Shown one piece after another: positions 23,701 to 36,395 of a DNA stretch of 64,000 bases. The position numbers and the translations under genes are program-made. This stretch comes from Adineta steineri (Eukaryota; Rotifera; Eurotatoria; Adinetida; Adinetidae), in assembly GCA_905250115.1 (NCBI GenBank), contig CAJNOI010000253.1, forward strand, positions 1 to 64,000, in the 5' to 3' direction. Position 1 is the first letter of the stretch; each line of letters starts with the position of its first letter. The notes under the pieces were generated by a model. The model worked only from the letters and a program-made list of their open reading frames with translations. It did no database searches and had not been told where the DNA came from.

Positions 23701-26700
23701 CGCTGTAAAATTACTTGTATGAATACCTATATTACATATAAAAGTTAATTTAATAATTATGAGAAAAAATCTTACCGAAGAATAAAATATTCTCAAATTG
23801 ATTCGTTTGATTAAATTGATTCCATTGAACGCCTTTAAAAGATCCATTGCTGAAGCCTTGATAGATATTCCAAGTTATATTTTTGATTGTTGTACAAGTA
23901 CCGAGACAAATAGAAAAAAGGGCGAGTTGTGTTGTTGGATTGAGGAGTTGAAATTCTAAATTTGGAATACACATTGTTGAAATAACACAACTAAAAAGGA
24001 AATGAATATTCTTCATCATGATATAAAATAAATAACTACTCACGCAACGGCAATCATTTGAGGATAAGTATTATCTACTTGAACAAGTACATAGCCAGTT
24101 GCTTGAATCGATGAATTTCGACGATTTTTCATCCATACCATAAATTCATATGTTTGATTAAATAAAAGTAATTTAGGTAATAATGTTATTGATGATTTTA
24201 ATGGAGAGTATTGTATTGAATTATCTAAATTAAGATCAAACACAAATCAAAAACCAAAAATATAATAATTACTTGATTGATTTGATAAACACGATGGATT
24301 TAGAGGATCAATTGTTGGATCATCAATTGATATTAATATTCCTAAATTATTTGGAAAATTATAAATACCATAGATTCGACAATAATATTCATAGTCCCAA
24401 TCCTATGAACACGAATAAACTAAGAAGATTGTCAATCAAATCATAGGATTATTACTTACACTTGCATTAAATACATTTCCATCGGAATCGACAGAATATG
24501 ATCCCGGATCAAGTGTTAAATTTTGTTGATAACCTCGTGTAACCATTGATGTTCCAAATGGAACAAGATTTGCTACAATACCTGATAAAGTGATTTTTAC
24601 ATACGCAGAAACTGATGAAGTTAGCTCAGGTGCAGCGATCATAGTAACAGTTAATGCTAATTCATAAATACCCAATGGTAAGGTGAGTGCTGGAATATAA
24701 AGTTCGCTAGCTGTTGTTACCACTGATCGACCGAGCTCAATTTGAAATAAACAAGCTGAAGTACAATTTTTGACAGCCCATCTCATAATTGTTGCAAGGG
24801 AATTATTACACTTCAATTGAATGTATGTACTAATAAAAAAATCTTGATTTCGTCGAAATTCCATCGGTGATATTAAAGATGATGAACTAGGAATTAGAAT
24901 AATAACAGGTGCAAAACAATCTAAATTCAAGAAGATTTTTAAAACATTTGTTCATAGTAATTATAAATTGATTACTTTGATTGACAATGGAAACTTTCGA
25001 TGATGTGATTAATGACATCGTTGTCATTATTATGGGCTTTGACTGGATTGAAGTTGCTTCTTCACTGGAAATGAATTGATCTTGAATTGAAGTCGATTCT
25101 TGTTGGAGCGAAATAGACTGGTATTCAACTGCAGTGGATTGATGTTGAAGAGTAGTAGATTGTGTAAGAACTGATCCGGTTGATTGTTCAAATAAAGTAT
25201 TCTGTAGTAGAACTGATGTAGATTGTTCCTGCATCGAGATAGTTTGCTGTGGAATTAAAATTGTTTGTTGTTGAATTGAAGTGAACGGCTGTTGGGTTGA
25301 AGTCATTTGTTGTTGCATCGAAGTCGTTTGCTGTTGTACTGAAGTTGTTTGCTGTTGTATTGAAGTTGCCTGCAGAGGAGCTGAAGTTGTTTGTTGTTGC
25401 ATTGAAGTTGTGTGCTGAGGAACTGAAGTCGTTGGTTGTTGAATTGAAGTAGTTCCTAAAAATATTCATTATTTATCACAGAGTTAGTGATATTTTGATT
25501 AACCAACCTTCTACAATTGGCGTTGTGATTAGACCAACAGTTGTTTCATCTAAGAAAAATAATCATTTCTAAATTTATTTGAATATGTGAAATTGTAGAA
25601 TAATTTCGAGACTTTTAAAAGTATTTAGAAGGAAAGGAAGACGCGCGGATTTTTAAAACCTTGAGAACTAACGATTCTTTATGATGCTTCGAAGTTCTAA
25701 GAATTTTGTTGAATTCGTCGCAATTTCTCCGACTTTTTAATAAATATCTTTGGCTGTTTATTAAGAACGTTAGAATTATTAACACTATTTTTTATAGAAT
25801 CAGCTGATTATTTTAATCGTAGACTTTAAGAATTGTTCTCAGATTCATCAATACAATTCAATTCATTTTAGTGTCGGTGTCTTCTCATTGAAGATTTCGA
25901 TAATTGTTAACTGATCTTCGTCTGTTTTAGGACCACTAATTTGAAAAACATTCTTGAGGTCTACAACTGAAATACACAACTGATCGTATAAAAATAGTGG
26001 TAATAATTGTAATGTTCTTATATATATATATCTAAACTGTAAGTACCATAAAAATTGCATATCTTTCTCCGGATAAAGCAACTTTGGATATCTCACTACT
26101 TACTAGGATCGACAAGACTAAAGTAATGCGATTCAGGGACCTTATTAGCACGACTACCCAACAGAACACTTTATTCCATTACATATGAACGCAAACATCA
26201 ATCAGAGAACTTACGTGTACTTGAGATTGATGTCATAGTTGTACAGTTTGTAATATTGATTGAAATCGTCTTATTGTAAACAATTTGATTCTGTTTTGAA
26301 TTATCATTATAAGCTTCAATGGCACCTACTAGTCCTTCCATATCATCAAAGATAATGTCGCCATTCTTCATGATTTCAAAACCCCAAGTATATCCATCGC
26401 CTTTATTGTACGTTAAGAAAGTAAATTTATTTAAGCCATTTTTTATATAAGGAGTAACATCAATAAAATCCGAATCTATGTATGAAAGTTGACGTGTAAC
26501 ATAGTATTGATTGACAAAAGCATATGATACATCATCCGAGTTAAACACACGAATGGAATACATGTCATTCATGCAGCCTGTAACTAGTAAGAAGACAAAG
26601 ATTATTATGTTATATATGAGTTATATGTAAACGTATAGCACAAAATTAGTAGTAGTCATATTTCATTATATGTATTTAAATATTTTGAAATACTTAACCG

Positions 26701-29700
26701 TTGTAGAATATTTCATAGTTTATTAAAATTCACTCGTCGAACATTCACTCTACTAAAAACTAATTCGATAGACATCAAGATCTTCTGTTATCAGATAAAA
26801 ATTCACTTCTAAAACTGGTTCTCTACTAATGTTCACAGATATTTTGATCTTTTCATCTCGTTAGCGGCTGTTCGAAGTACATTATTATCCAAGAATGTCA
26901 AACTATGGAAATATTGAACAGCTCAATATTTGTCCTATATTTCTCGTAAAACTTGGCATCTTAAATTTATATCTCCAATTACTTATTTTTATGTGTTCGA
27001 AAAAAACTCACAATATCGTGTGTCTGTTGAAGAGATGATTCTATTTAAAGCAAAGAACGAAACGATTAAGAAAATTCTCATTTAGATTCGATTCGATTAA
27101 ATTCAATAGTACTTCCCTTCTATTTCGATATGAATTCAAATATTAATCTAACAACTTACCTGTACTTGGTGTTGATGTCACTGTCGTACATTTTGTAGCA
27201 TTGATAGAAATTGTCTTATTGTAAACAAATTGATTGTATGTTGAATAATCATCATATGCGGCTGTGATACTTGATAATCCTTCTGTGTCATCGAAGATAA
27301 TTTCACCGTTCTTCATGATTTCGAAACCCCAAGCATATCCATCATATCTATTGTATGTTAAGAAAGTAACTTCATTCAAACCATTACGTATATAACTAGT
27401 GACATCAATAAAACCAGTATCTGCGCCGTTTTGTTGCCCGGTAACATATTGTTGATTGATAAACGCATATGATGCGTCATCCATATTATACACACGAATA
27501 GAATACAAGTCATTGATGCATCCTGTGATTCGAAAGAAAATAAAGACTACTATATAATGTATGTTTAATCACAACTACAATAAAAATATCTTGATATCTG
27601 CGTGAACTAAGGAACATGAATAGTTTTCTGTTTGGCTAATATTAGAGTAGAATCTGATTACTACTTACGAAAAAGCTGCTAGAGGTAACGCATAGCTTAT
27701 AAAACTGGACTACGTAAATGTAGTGCACCCTAGTAAAAAGTGAAATACCATGTGTCGACTCATTCCCTTATTACTTTGAAAGAGAATTATGATAAATTCA
27801 CTAATACTAAGACATACGGTACCATATGAGTAGTAGTACTAAATCAGTGGTTTGTATTCTAAAATTGAATTTATAAAAACATCTTATCGATACTAGAATA
27901 TCTTGTAAGGTTCATACAGAGTCCATCATTTTTTAAACGCTTATGATTACAAAAACATGCACGACTTGTTTTGTTAAACTTACAGAATATTCTCATATAC
28001 ATAAAATCTGTTTAAGTACAACGTTTTAGAACCAGATTCAGTGATTTATTACTGCTAATTATATAGTACCATAGATTAGAAGAACGCTAACAGGACGAAT
28101 TACCTTAAGGTATTTCAATATTTACTACGATCGACACGACTAAAATAATTCGATTCATAGTTATTCAATAGAACACTGTATGCAGACCTCACGCTCATAT
28201 ACACTCCAATACATATAAACTCAAATATCAGTTTGACAACTTACCTGTACTTGGTGTTGATGTTACAGTTGTACACTTTGTAATGTTGATAGAAATCGTG
28301 TTATTATGAACAAACTGATACTCTTTTGAAATGTCGTTAAGTGCATCGGCACCTAGTAATACTTGTGTGTCATCAAATATAATGGCATTATTTTTCATGA
28401 TTTTGTAACCCCAAGCATATCCTACATTTTCGTTGTATGTTAAGAAAGTAAATTTATTTAAACCATTTTTTATATAAGGACTAACATCAATGAAACCGGA
28501 GTCTGTATTCAAGCGTTGGTTAGTAACATATTGTTGGTTGATAAAAGCATATGATGTATCATCTGTGTTAAACAGACGAATAGAGCATAAGTCATTGTTG
28601 CAGCCTGTGATTTGAAAGAAGATAAAAATTATTTTATTATGTATATTTTGTAGTAACACGGGGAAAATAAATTTTTTTATTCGTTTTTCTGTCGAACATG
28701 AATATTTAATGAGTGCGTCTGAATGAGGTTTTGTATTGTCAATGATATAGTTAAGGCTTTACTCTTCAAAATAGAGATTTTACTTTGATTGAAACAAAGA
28801 TTAGATGCGACGCTCATAATATGAATGAATCGAATGAATAATTTGTTTTATGGGATAGCTTATTCTAACCCACGCGATTCCATAATAGTCGATGGGACTT
28901 TTATACTGTGTAATATGTTACTCTCTTTTAAAATTGTTTTATATATAAGTTTTATATCGGTCTAAATCGTTCTTTTAATTGTCATTTTGACCAGAACAAA
29001 TTGTTAGATTGTGATGTAGTGATATTAGCATATTCTTCTACGCAGGTATTTGGTCTTTTTCTTTCCCTATGACATATCTCATCATATCGCGATATATATA
29101 TATATATATATATTGTGGGGAGAATTACAATTTAGCTAGTGATAAATTTATGCAAAGAAAATATTTAAAATCAATGAGTTATAAAGTTTTTATTCAACAA
29201 TTTTTTTTTAGGATTTTACAGCTACAAGTCTAAATACTTCACTTTCTGAATCCATATCTTCAAAACAATCTCGTTTTAAATGGCAATATGTCGAACAAAA
29301 AACTCCATTTGTTTTATTAAACTTCCAGAATATTCACATATTCATAAAATCTGTTTATACACAATGTTTTAGACCCAAAGTGACTCATTTATAACTGCTA
29401 TTCGCATAGTACATTAAGTTAAAATAGCAATGATCGACAAAACTAGAGTAGTTTGACTCATAGTTGTCCAATAGAGTACTGTATGTAGACTTTACCTTCT
29501 TCTATATTTCATCACATATGAACTCAAATATTAATCTAACAACTTACCTGTACTTGGTGTTGATGTCACAGTTGTACATTTTGTAATGTTAATAGAGATC
29601 GTCTTATTATAAACGATTTGATTCTCTTTTGAATAATCATTATAAGCTGCAAAGGCGCCTGCTAGTCCTTGCATGTCATCAAAGATAATTTCACCGTTCT

Positions 29701-31797
29701 TCATGATTTTGAAACCCCAATTATATCCATCATATCCATTGTACGTTATGAAAGTAAATTTATTTAAACCATTTNNNNNNNNNNCATCATATCCATTGTA
29801 CGTTATGAAAGTAAATTTATTTAAACCATTTCTTATATAAGCAGTGACATCGATGATGCCAGAATCTGCGCCATTACTTTGACTTATAACATATTTTTGG
29901 TTGATAAAAGCATATGATGTGTCATCCATGTTATACACACGAATAGAATACAAGTCATTGATGCAGCCTATGATTAGATAGTGTTGACTCTTATCTGTGA
30001 ATCGATAGTATTTATGAGAAACTTATATCTAGTTAATTATCTCGTACTGTGTAGTTTTATAAAGCAAGAGTAGAGCTATCATCTAAAAAAGATATACTTT
30101 AAAATGCTCAAGTGTACGATAATATTATGGTCATTTTATTCATGTTGACCAGATATTTTGATCTTATATTTTTTTGAGAAAAATAAATAAGAAGATGCTT
30201 CTCCGTAAAAATACCCTAAATGGTTTATCATGTAGATGTTGTGTGATGCGCGTTGACTTTGTTTTCGAATGATTTCCACTAGTCTTTATAGAATACTGAC
30301 GATCATTTTCACACATTTTTTTTCACTAAAATCTTGCTATATAATTATTCTGTTATACTTGAGCATTTCGAAGTATCTGCTTTTCAGATAACAGCTCTAC
30401 TCTTTCTCTACAAAATTGTATAGTTCAATTAATTAACTATATATAAGTTTCTCATAAGTACAATGGATTTAATAAGAGGTGTTGGAACTTTCTACGCACG
30501 CTTTAGTTAGTATTATTCAGGCTTAATATACATTTTCCGAGCCTTTTCTTATATTCTAGCTGTATCTTTACAATAGTACAAGTCCTCTCCTAGTAGATTT
30601 AAACCAACTGTGGAATCAGTTTCTATTTTTACAAATCCTGAAAATGCGGATCATAAAAGCTAAGTGATATAGAAAGCTGCGAGTTTCATAATTGTGAAGA
30701 TGATATGTTAATACGTTACACTATTTACAGAACGATTTTTCTAACTATATCTGCTAGAGCTTTATATAGTTTCTAGCAAAACTGTTTTTCATCAATAATC
30801 ATAACTTTGACATATTTATTTTGAAGAATGCGTCAGAACTATCAATCGAAGAAATATAAAACTGTGTAAAAATTCTGTTCCTGTCTACTACTAACAAAAT
30901 ATCCTAGTCATTAAACCATAAGTTATCGTCCAATATAAGAAAAAGCAATTCGTTGAAAAACTTTTAGAAATAGTGAGAAGAATTTTTTCATATATGATTC
31001 AATGCTTTGCTACTCCTTCTTTCCAACAATGAAAATCACACATCTCTATATTATCCTCTTCAGAGATTCTTCAAAAATATTCATCAAGCTTTTTCCTACA
31101 TAAGCACGGATTAATCAAACATGTTGATATCAATTCCGTAGAATGATTTTTTTTTCCAATTAAAAAGAAAGCAACTGGTTGATAATTGATATTTTTTAAT
31201 TTTATTTCTAATATTGCAACCAGTAATGAGTAACTTTAATTATATTCTCGAGTGCGGAGAATACTAATATAAATATAATGCATCAATAATTTTGTACTAT
31301 TATTTAAACTTTTTACTGAAATGCCTGACAAATGCACTTTTTTTCTGAAAACAATGCATGACTTACTCTACTTTACTTTTTTCTTCTGCGTAATGACAGA
31401 AAGATATCTATATCTTTTTTCTCATTCTTCTCCTTATCAAACTATTTATTTTCATGAACATCGTTGACTAAAGATATTAGTAACTGCTACAGAAAAAAAA
31501 AATTCTTATATGCTAAGTCATGCATACAAATCAGGCATGACTCCATCTATTTTTGAAACGCTTTTTAAAATCCAGTAATTCTGATCAAAAATCGCTTTCA
31601 ATAATAAAATAGATATAATAAGAGAACTGTTTCAATTTTTTTTTGATCTTAGCTTGAGAAATTGTTTGATGAAGATCAATAAAAAAACTATATTTACTAT
31701 TAACAAGTGCCTTTTTCTCGTTAAAATCAATCATACCTGTGACAGAATGTGAGAAAATCAGTATAAATATCCACGAAGTAATATTGGTCTTCAACAT
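17744..31797 (-). CDS. Polycystin-1-like receptor channel (REJ-GPS-PLAT-11TM), 28 exons
   Basis: Exons in transcript order: 31797-31737, 29967-29548, 28604-28245, 27522-27160, 26577-26215, 25549-25508, 25455-24976, 24920-24460, 24402-24273, 24224-24044, 23990-23776, 23726-23472, 23414-23058, 23002-22752, 22666-22541, 22485-22371, 22313-22009, 21956-21554, 21496-21246, 21196-20867, 20817-20702, 20658-20493, 20434-20156, 20107-19814, 19763-19641, 19594-19337, 19283-17960, 17907-17744. Each junction has GT/AG ends and phases close to one 2,711-residue frame after removing a 57-nt gap artifact. Order: signal peptide (MLKTNITSWIFILIFSHSVT), four beta-sandwich-like repeats (21-503), Gln/Thr-rich linker (518-670), REJ-like region, GPS-like site (about 1670-1710), TM1, PLAT (HIWHDNTGQGGSASWFLKYI), then ten more membrane spans with the polycystin extracellular domain (YWNWLENSFI, RNLSGFINDKTNRLIGWATM) before the last five. 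It probably senses mechanical or chemical cues and may form a cation channel with a polycystin-2 partner. A start at 31869 is also in frame. Confidence 0.92.
21186..21330 (-). other. GPS-like segment lacking the cleavage nucleophile
   Basis: The exon pair 21496-21246 and 21196-20867 encodes CYYLNTNKTWQSDGLI then VGNLTDYQQTQCFSPHLATF. GPS motifs normally end Cys-x-x-His-Leu followed by Thr or Ser, the residue that attacks the peptide bond. Here Ala follows His-Leu. The flanking Cys and Trp pattern is kept, so the fold may remain while self-cleavage is probably lost. Confidence 0.65.
26100..29967 (-). repeat. Tandemly duplicated exon-plus-intron units in the polycystin-like gene
   Basis: Four exons (29967-29548, 28604-28245, 27522-27160, 26577-26215) of 360-363 coding bases each, all phase 1 at both ends, encode the same domain of about 120 residues. 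Shared motifs are SIRVYNMDD, YAFINQQYVT, GFIDVT, YIRNGLN and YAWGFEIMKNGEIIFDD. The fold looks like a galactose-binding-type beta-sandwich. Intron sequence next to the exons is also repeated, for example GATCGACAAAACTAGAGTAG at 29437 and related forms at 28129 and 26107, so whole exon-intron blocks were copied. Confidence 0.85.
29728..29831. other. 10-N gap flanked by an exact 47-bp duplication (assembly artifact)
   Basis: The 47 bases before the N run at 29775-29784 are repeated exactly after it, from CATCATATCCATTGTACGTT to TAAACCATTT. Removing the N run plus one copy (57 bases) restores the 363-base length of sister exons. This is an unmerged contig overlap, not a real repeat. Confidence 0.93.
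30009..30463. repeat. Inverted repeat / MITE-like element in polycystin intron 1
   Basis: Arms 30009-30122 and 30348-30463 are reverse complements at about 80 percent by eye: TATGAGAAACTTATAT pairs with ATATAAGTTTCTCATA, and AGAGTAGAGCT with AGCTCTACTCT. The spacer is about 225 bases with no open frame. It looks like a non-autonomous DNA transposon or foldback element. No clear target duplication. Confidence 0.75.
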
Positions 31798-33776
31798 TAT
31801 CGATATTTTTAGTTGATGTATAAAACCAATGATATGAGATAGTACGCTGATTATACGACAACGACGCAATTATATATTGTGTTGTTGTTGTTTCCAAGTT
31901 AGATTGATATTATGAATAGGAGTAAAAGAAGAAGAAAAGTTTTAAAGGAAAAAATGAATGTACGTCATCATTCTGTTTTATTGTAAATGAACAAAAACTG
32001 TTGTTATAATGATTATTACAGGAGGAGTGTTTCTGAATAACTTTTTAAGGATGTTCTACTTATTATATATTATTGTTGTCGTGGAATGCCTACATATGAA
32101 TTTGATGAAATGTAAACTTTGAAGAGTAAAAAAAGCATGATCAAAATAAAGATAGAATATTAATTAGATATGTTGTTTTGTTAGTATCCATCAACAACAC
32201 AGTTTTGGGTGTAGGTGCTAAGGGAATATAGTATCCATTCTCACACTTACACTGTATTCATCTTGCTTGTTACTATAAAGATAATCATTATTTCTAATTA
32301 ATAAATTTTATTGTGATTTTTGATTTCATATCAAATATATATCGTAAACTAAATGAAACTCATTGTAGAGAGAAATAAGATTTTGCTGAATCCATCAAAA
32401 TTTCACTTGATGAATTTAATTTTTAATTATATAAAAAATAATACTGTTGATGGATTTTGAATTAATAATGCAGAATTAATTGCTGTTTCATCTGTAAATT
32501 TGTTATTAAAAGGTAAATTCTTACTGGATCATAGAGTGGAAATATTGATTAATTTCATGCTGTTATATCAATAGAAGATATTGGTATAAGTAGTAGAACA
32601 TCAAATTGATCAAATAGGAAAACAACTATCTTTCAGCACCAACAAAATTCATGTAATTTAGATAAAAATGAAAATAAAGAATAATCACTAAATTTAATAT
32701 TAATAACATGTTAAGATTTTATTATTTGTTAATAATCTTGGTTAAATATCTAGAAATGAATGGAAATAAGAGAAACAAGCATTATATACCTATGAAAAAT
32801 AAAATAAATAGAAATCAAATAATTTATTTAAACAATTATTTGTATTCAAGGTACATATTTATATTACTGTGATAATCTGATACATCTTTCTTGAAAGTAT
32901 GAGATGAGCATATTTGAAACGAATAGAACACTTAAACCTCCACATTGAAGATTTTGTTATACCAGATAAATCGTATTGGCTAAGCACCAGTTGCCCACTT
33001 AACGAGAAGTACCCATATTTTAGAGATTTTTACAACTACCAACAATAAATATATATATTTTTTCACAAGCTACATTGCAAAGAGTACCTGCATATATATA
33101 TGACTAGATCGGCGATACTGGTTTACATGGTCAATGTGTTTCTTGATCTTCGATTATGGATAATATGATATTCTAATTACTTGATGTTATCATTTTAACG
33201 AAAGGTGAATGGCGGTCTTCTATTTCATCCGCATCCTAAAAAGAATACTCTTTATGATAGAAAGATTTTGTTGTCTCTCATTTCAATCATTTATATATTA
33301 TGGAGCAGGCCTAGCCATGTGAGCTATAAATGTAACATTTTTAACAAAAATGACATGAATAACATGAAAACTTTAAGATTATGTTGATCGAAATTGTAAT
33401 ATAGTTCTTATACAGATAAAACTAATGTATGACTTTAAAGCTTTTGAAAGTAGATGTGAATATTGACAAAAAAAAACTCGAAGATCAAATCCATATTATC
33501 ATTTACTCTCAACTCAATAGTTTCAGTCGTTTTTACTACATAGAAATATAAATTGTATTCAAAGCTTTTTATTGAAACTTTGTGTTGTGTCGATTGACAA
33601 AAGAATTATAGACATTAAAAAAAAAGAATCTGAAATGGCTGTGTCTGCAAGATGAATGATAAATTAAATTATTTCTACTTTTAATGAACTTTATTTTTTG
33701 TTAGTAAAAAATACTTTACAAGTTAGAAAAAAAAGAATTATTTATTAAAAGTCATTTAATCGTCAAAAAACTTGTT
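31798..33776. other. Intergenic between polycystin start and NHL gene
   Basis: Contains the polycystin promoter side (a second in-frame ATG at 31867-31869), the hairpin element at 32217-32253, and at about 32390-32600 a weakly coding-like plus-strand stretch interrupted by stops (reading NNAELIAVSSVNLLLKGKF) that could be a very old gene remnant. I cannot assign it. Confidence 0.4.
32217..32253. repeat. Telomere-like hairpin element
   Basis: Left arm GGGTGTAGGTGCTA, core GGGAATATAGTATCCAT, right arm CTCACACTTACACTG. The core matches the reverse complement of the copy at 51001. Confidence 0.65.
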
Positions 33777-35083
33777 TCAGTCAAGATCAATAGCAAATTT
33801 TTGTATTCGATGATTGTTTCTATCGACAACATAAAGATTACCCTGTTGATCAAACGATAAGTCGTTCGGCATCTTGAGTTGCGTGCGCTCGTTTCCCGAT
33901 TGTTTTTCACCAATGACAGGCGTCCCCTCTGTTGCACCTAGAGACCAACGTGTTATTTGATGACTATTCTCATTCGATACATATATATTACCCATATGAT
34001 CAACAATCACACTTTTGGGTTGAACTAGTGAATTGGGATTTTTGTCAGAAACTTGCCCTGGTGCAATAAGACTACCTTCGGTTGCATCTTTCTTCCATTT
34101 CATCACACGATTATTTCTATAATCTGCTATATAAACTGAATGATATTTATCGACGAAGATATAGTGAGGTGTATTGAGCTGATTTAATTGACTTCCTTGT
34201 CCATTCCCAGCCGCTACAACTGTACCTTGCCTATCGCCATCGTAAAAACGTCTCACTTGATGTTTTTCCCATTCAGAAACATAAAGATCTCCATTATTAT
34301 CCATTGCTAAACCCCAGCAAGTAATATCACGTATCATCACTGCATGTTCATGACTACTACTATAAAGAGACCATTTCATTACTTGTTTTGTAGCAAAATT
34401 ACAAATGATGAGATATTTCTTCTCTTTATCAAGAATTACATCTGTTGGTTTATTCAATTGATCTATTCTACTTCCTGGTCCATTTCCACCTGCAACTAAT
34501 ATACCATTGTTTGCACCAGATTCCCATCTGACAATACGATGGTTGATAGTATCAGCAATATAAATACTTTGATCATCATTATCAACATAAATACCATCAG
34601 GATAATTTAATTGATTTAATCCACCTAACGGTCCATGTCCTCCAGCAACAGTAACTGCATCCTTTTTCCATTTCGTATTGTTATCAATCATAACAGAAGG
34701 AACTAATTGTTCTATAAAATATTTAAGAAAAATTTCAATTTTGTTTTCTTTTCTTTCGATCGAAGCATTATTTCGCAAAAATAAAACGTATTTTGTTTTA
34801 TTATGAACTTTCAATGAATCTTTCAATATTATTCTATAGAAATATGATGTATGACTACCGATCATCGAAGAGTAAACTCTTTTTATATGATTATTCGAAT
34901 ACATATGTATGTTAGAGCTAACATCAATTTTTTAGTATAGGGATCGACATAATAACTTACACACATCAATGTAACTAAGAAAAGATTTTTAGTCCATATC
35001 TGATTCACAGTGAAATTAGCAAAACTTCAGGAGATGTACTGACGAAATTCTAGAATCTACTAGTTTTAAAAAAATCATACCGC

Positions 35084-35117
<34 letters not shown>

Positions 35118-35549
35118 TGATGTTGTTGTTGCTGTTGTTGTTGTTATTGTTATTGTTGTTGTTACTGTTGTTGTTGTAGCTGTTGCTGTTGTTGCTGCTG
35201 ATGTTGTTGTTGTTGTTGCTGCTGATGTTGTTGTTATTGTTGTTATTTCCGTTGTTGATGTTTTCTCTCTTTTCGTTCTGTTCAACAAAACAGTCGTTGT
35301 TACAACAGCTATGATTACAACAATTAAAATAACGAGAAATACTATCCAAACTAATTTTCGCTTTCGAAAATGTTCATATCTAAAATAAGAAATTTTATAA
35401 TTCATTTGAATTTATAATCTATACATACAATCTTTGTAAACCTGTTGTATTAGAATTAACTACGACAGACTAAAATATTGAAAAAGAGAATAAGAATATT
35501 TTCTTTTAATTTGATATATTACTTCATCAGGTCCAACTGTGTTATTCAT
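33777..35549 (-). CDS. Membrane-anchored NHL-repeat protein with Thr-rich stalk
   Basis: Four exons: 35549-35523 (MNNTVGPDE), 35469-35429, 35379-35081 and 34711-33777. GT/AG ends and phases 0, 2 and 1 all match, giving 433 residues. A short cytosolic N-terminus with a basic RKRK cluster precedes one membrane span (LVWIVFLVILIVVIIAVV, about 32-50). No signal peptide, so type II topology is likely, with the rest outside the cell. A run of about 60 mostly Thr residues, encoded by a GTT/TGT trinucleotide tract at 35083-35260, forms a probably O-glycosylated stalk. The C-terminal 310 residues are six NHL blades (TVAGGHGPLGGLNQL, IYIADTINHRIVRW, VYIADYRNNRVMKW, LYVVDRNNHRIQKF). It probably displays a ligand-binding propeller at the cell surface. 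The duplicated block 35578-36365 begins about 30 bases upstream of its ATG. Confidence 0.88.
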
Positions 35550-35577
35550 GTTCACAGTTGTTGTTGTTTTATCAGAA

Positions 35578-36365
35578 CTTGAATACTTTGACAATTTAAA
35601 AGCAAGAAAAAAAACTGTTTTTCTTCAAAGATCATTGATCGTTTAATTTCATTAATTAATCAGTTTTAATCGAAATGAAACAATGTTAAAATAAAATTTT
35701 GATATATTCTTATGTGAGATAATACAAAAATAAGTTTAAAATGGTATATGTTTCTCTATTTCTTCTCGATTAAATAGAAAGTATTTTGCATGAGTTAAAT
35801 AAAAACAAGTTTTATCTTAAATAATTAGTTTAGAATATTGCAGCATTTGGAACAACAAGAAACATCCTATGTCAATACAAATATTAATCTTATTTTCTTT
35901 TTTTGCAAAGTTAGTTTTCAATACAATATTTATCATGATATTTTTAGAAAAATAAAACAAGAGAAAGTCAGAGAATGATGTCAAATACTGCATAAGAACT
36001 ATTGAAAAAGAATAAAATATTTATTTGTTAGAAATATTTTGTATGTAACATATTCAGCAAGATTCAGTTATTTTTTGGAAAACTTTTCCAGATGTTCATT
36101 GTCATGAACACTTTACTTCTGAAAAAAAGTACATTTAATGACGTCTTCATAATTTTCTGTTGATTATTCATCGTTCTCTTCTTTGCATTGCTACATAATG
36201 AATCATTTGCATGTTCATAGGTAGTATATGTGAGATTTAAGAACAAAATTTCTAGTTTTTTCTTCCATATTGTTATCTCTCTATTCTTTTGTGTATTTAA
36301 ACGATCGAAATTGTGAAATAGTTGGCATGTCGTTGAAAAAACCGATACAGAAGATAATGTTAGCT
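35578..36365. repeat. Dispersed duplication, copy B (pair with 10175-10985)
   Basis: Aligns along its whole length and in the same orientation with 10175-10985. It lies immediately upstream of the minus-strand NHL gene, so it includes that gene's promoter, while copy A lies upstream of the acyltransferase gene. On its right it continues into a coding-like fragment that copy A lacks. Confidence 0.8.
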
Positions 36366-36395
36366 GACTTCTTTGATCGATAGTTATGATCGGAA

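Noticed and set aside
25863-26096. Possible extra polycystin exon
   Set aside because: Splice phase already closes directly between exons 26577-26215 and 25549-25508, and this frame shows no repeat-domain similarity.
29088-29113. (AT)n run as a possible regulatory element
   Set aside because: A simple dinucleotide microsatellite inside an intron; nothing ties it to a function.
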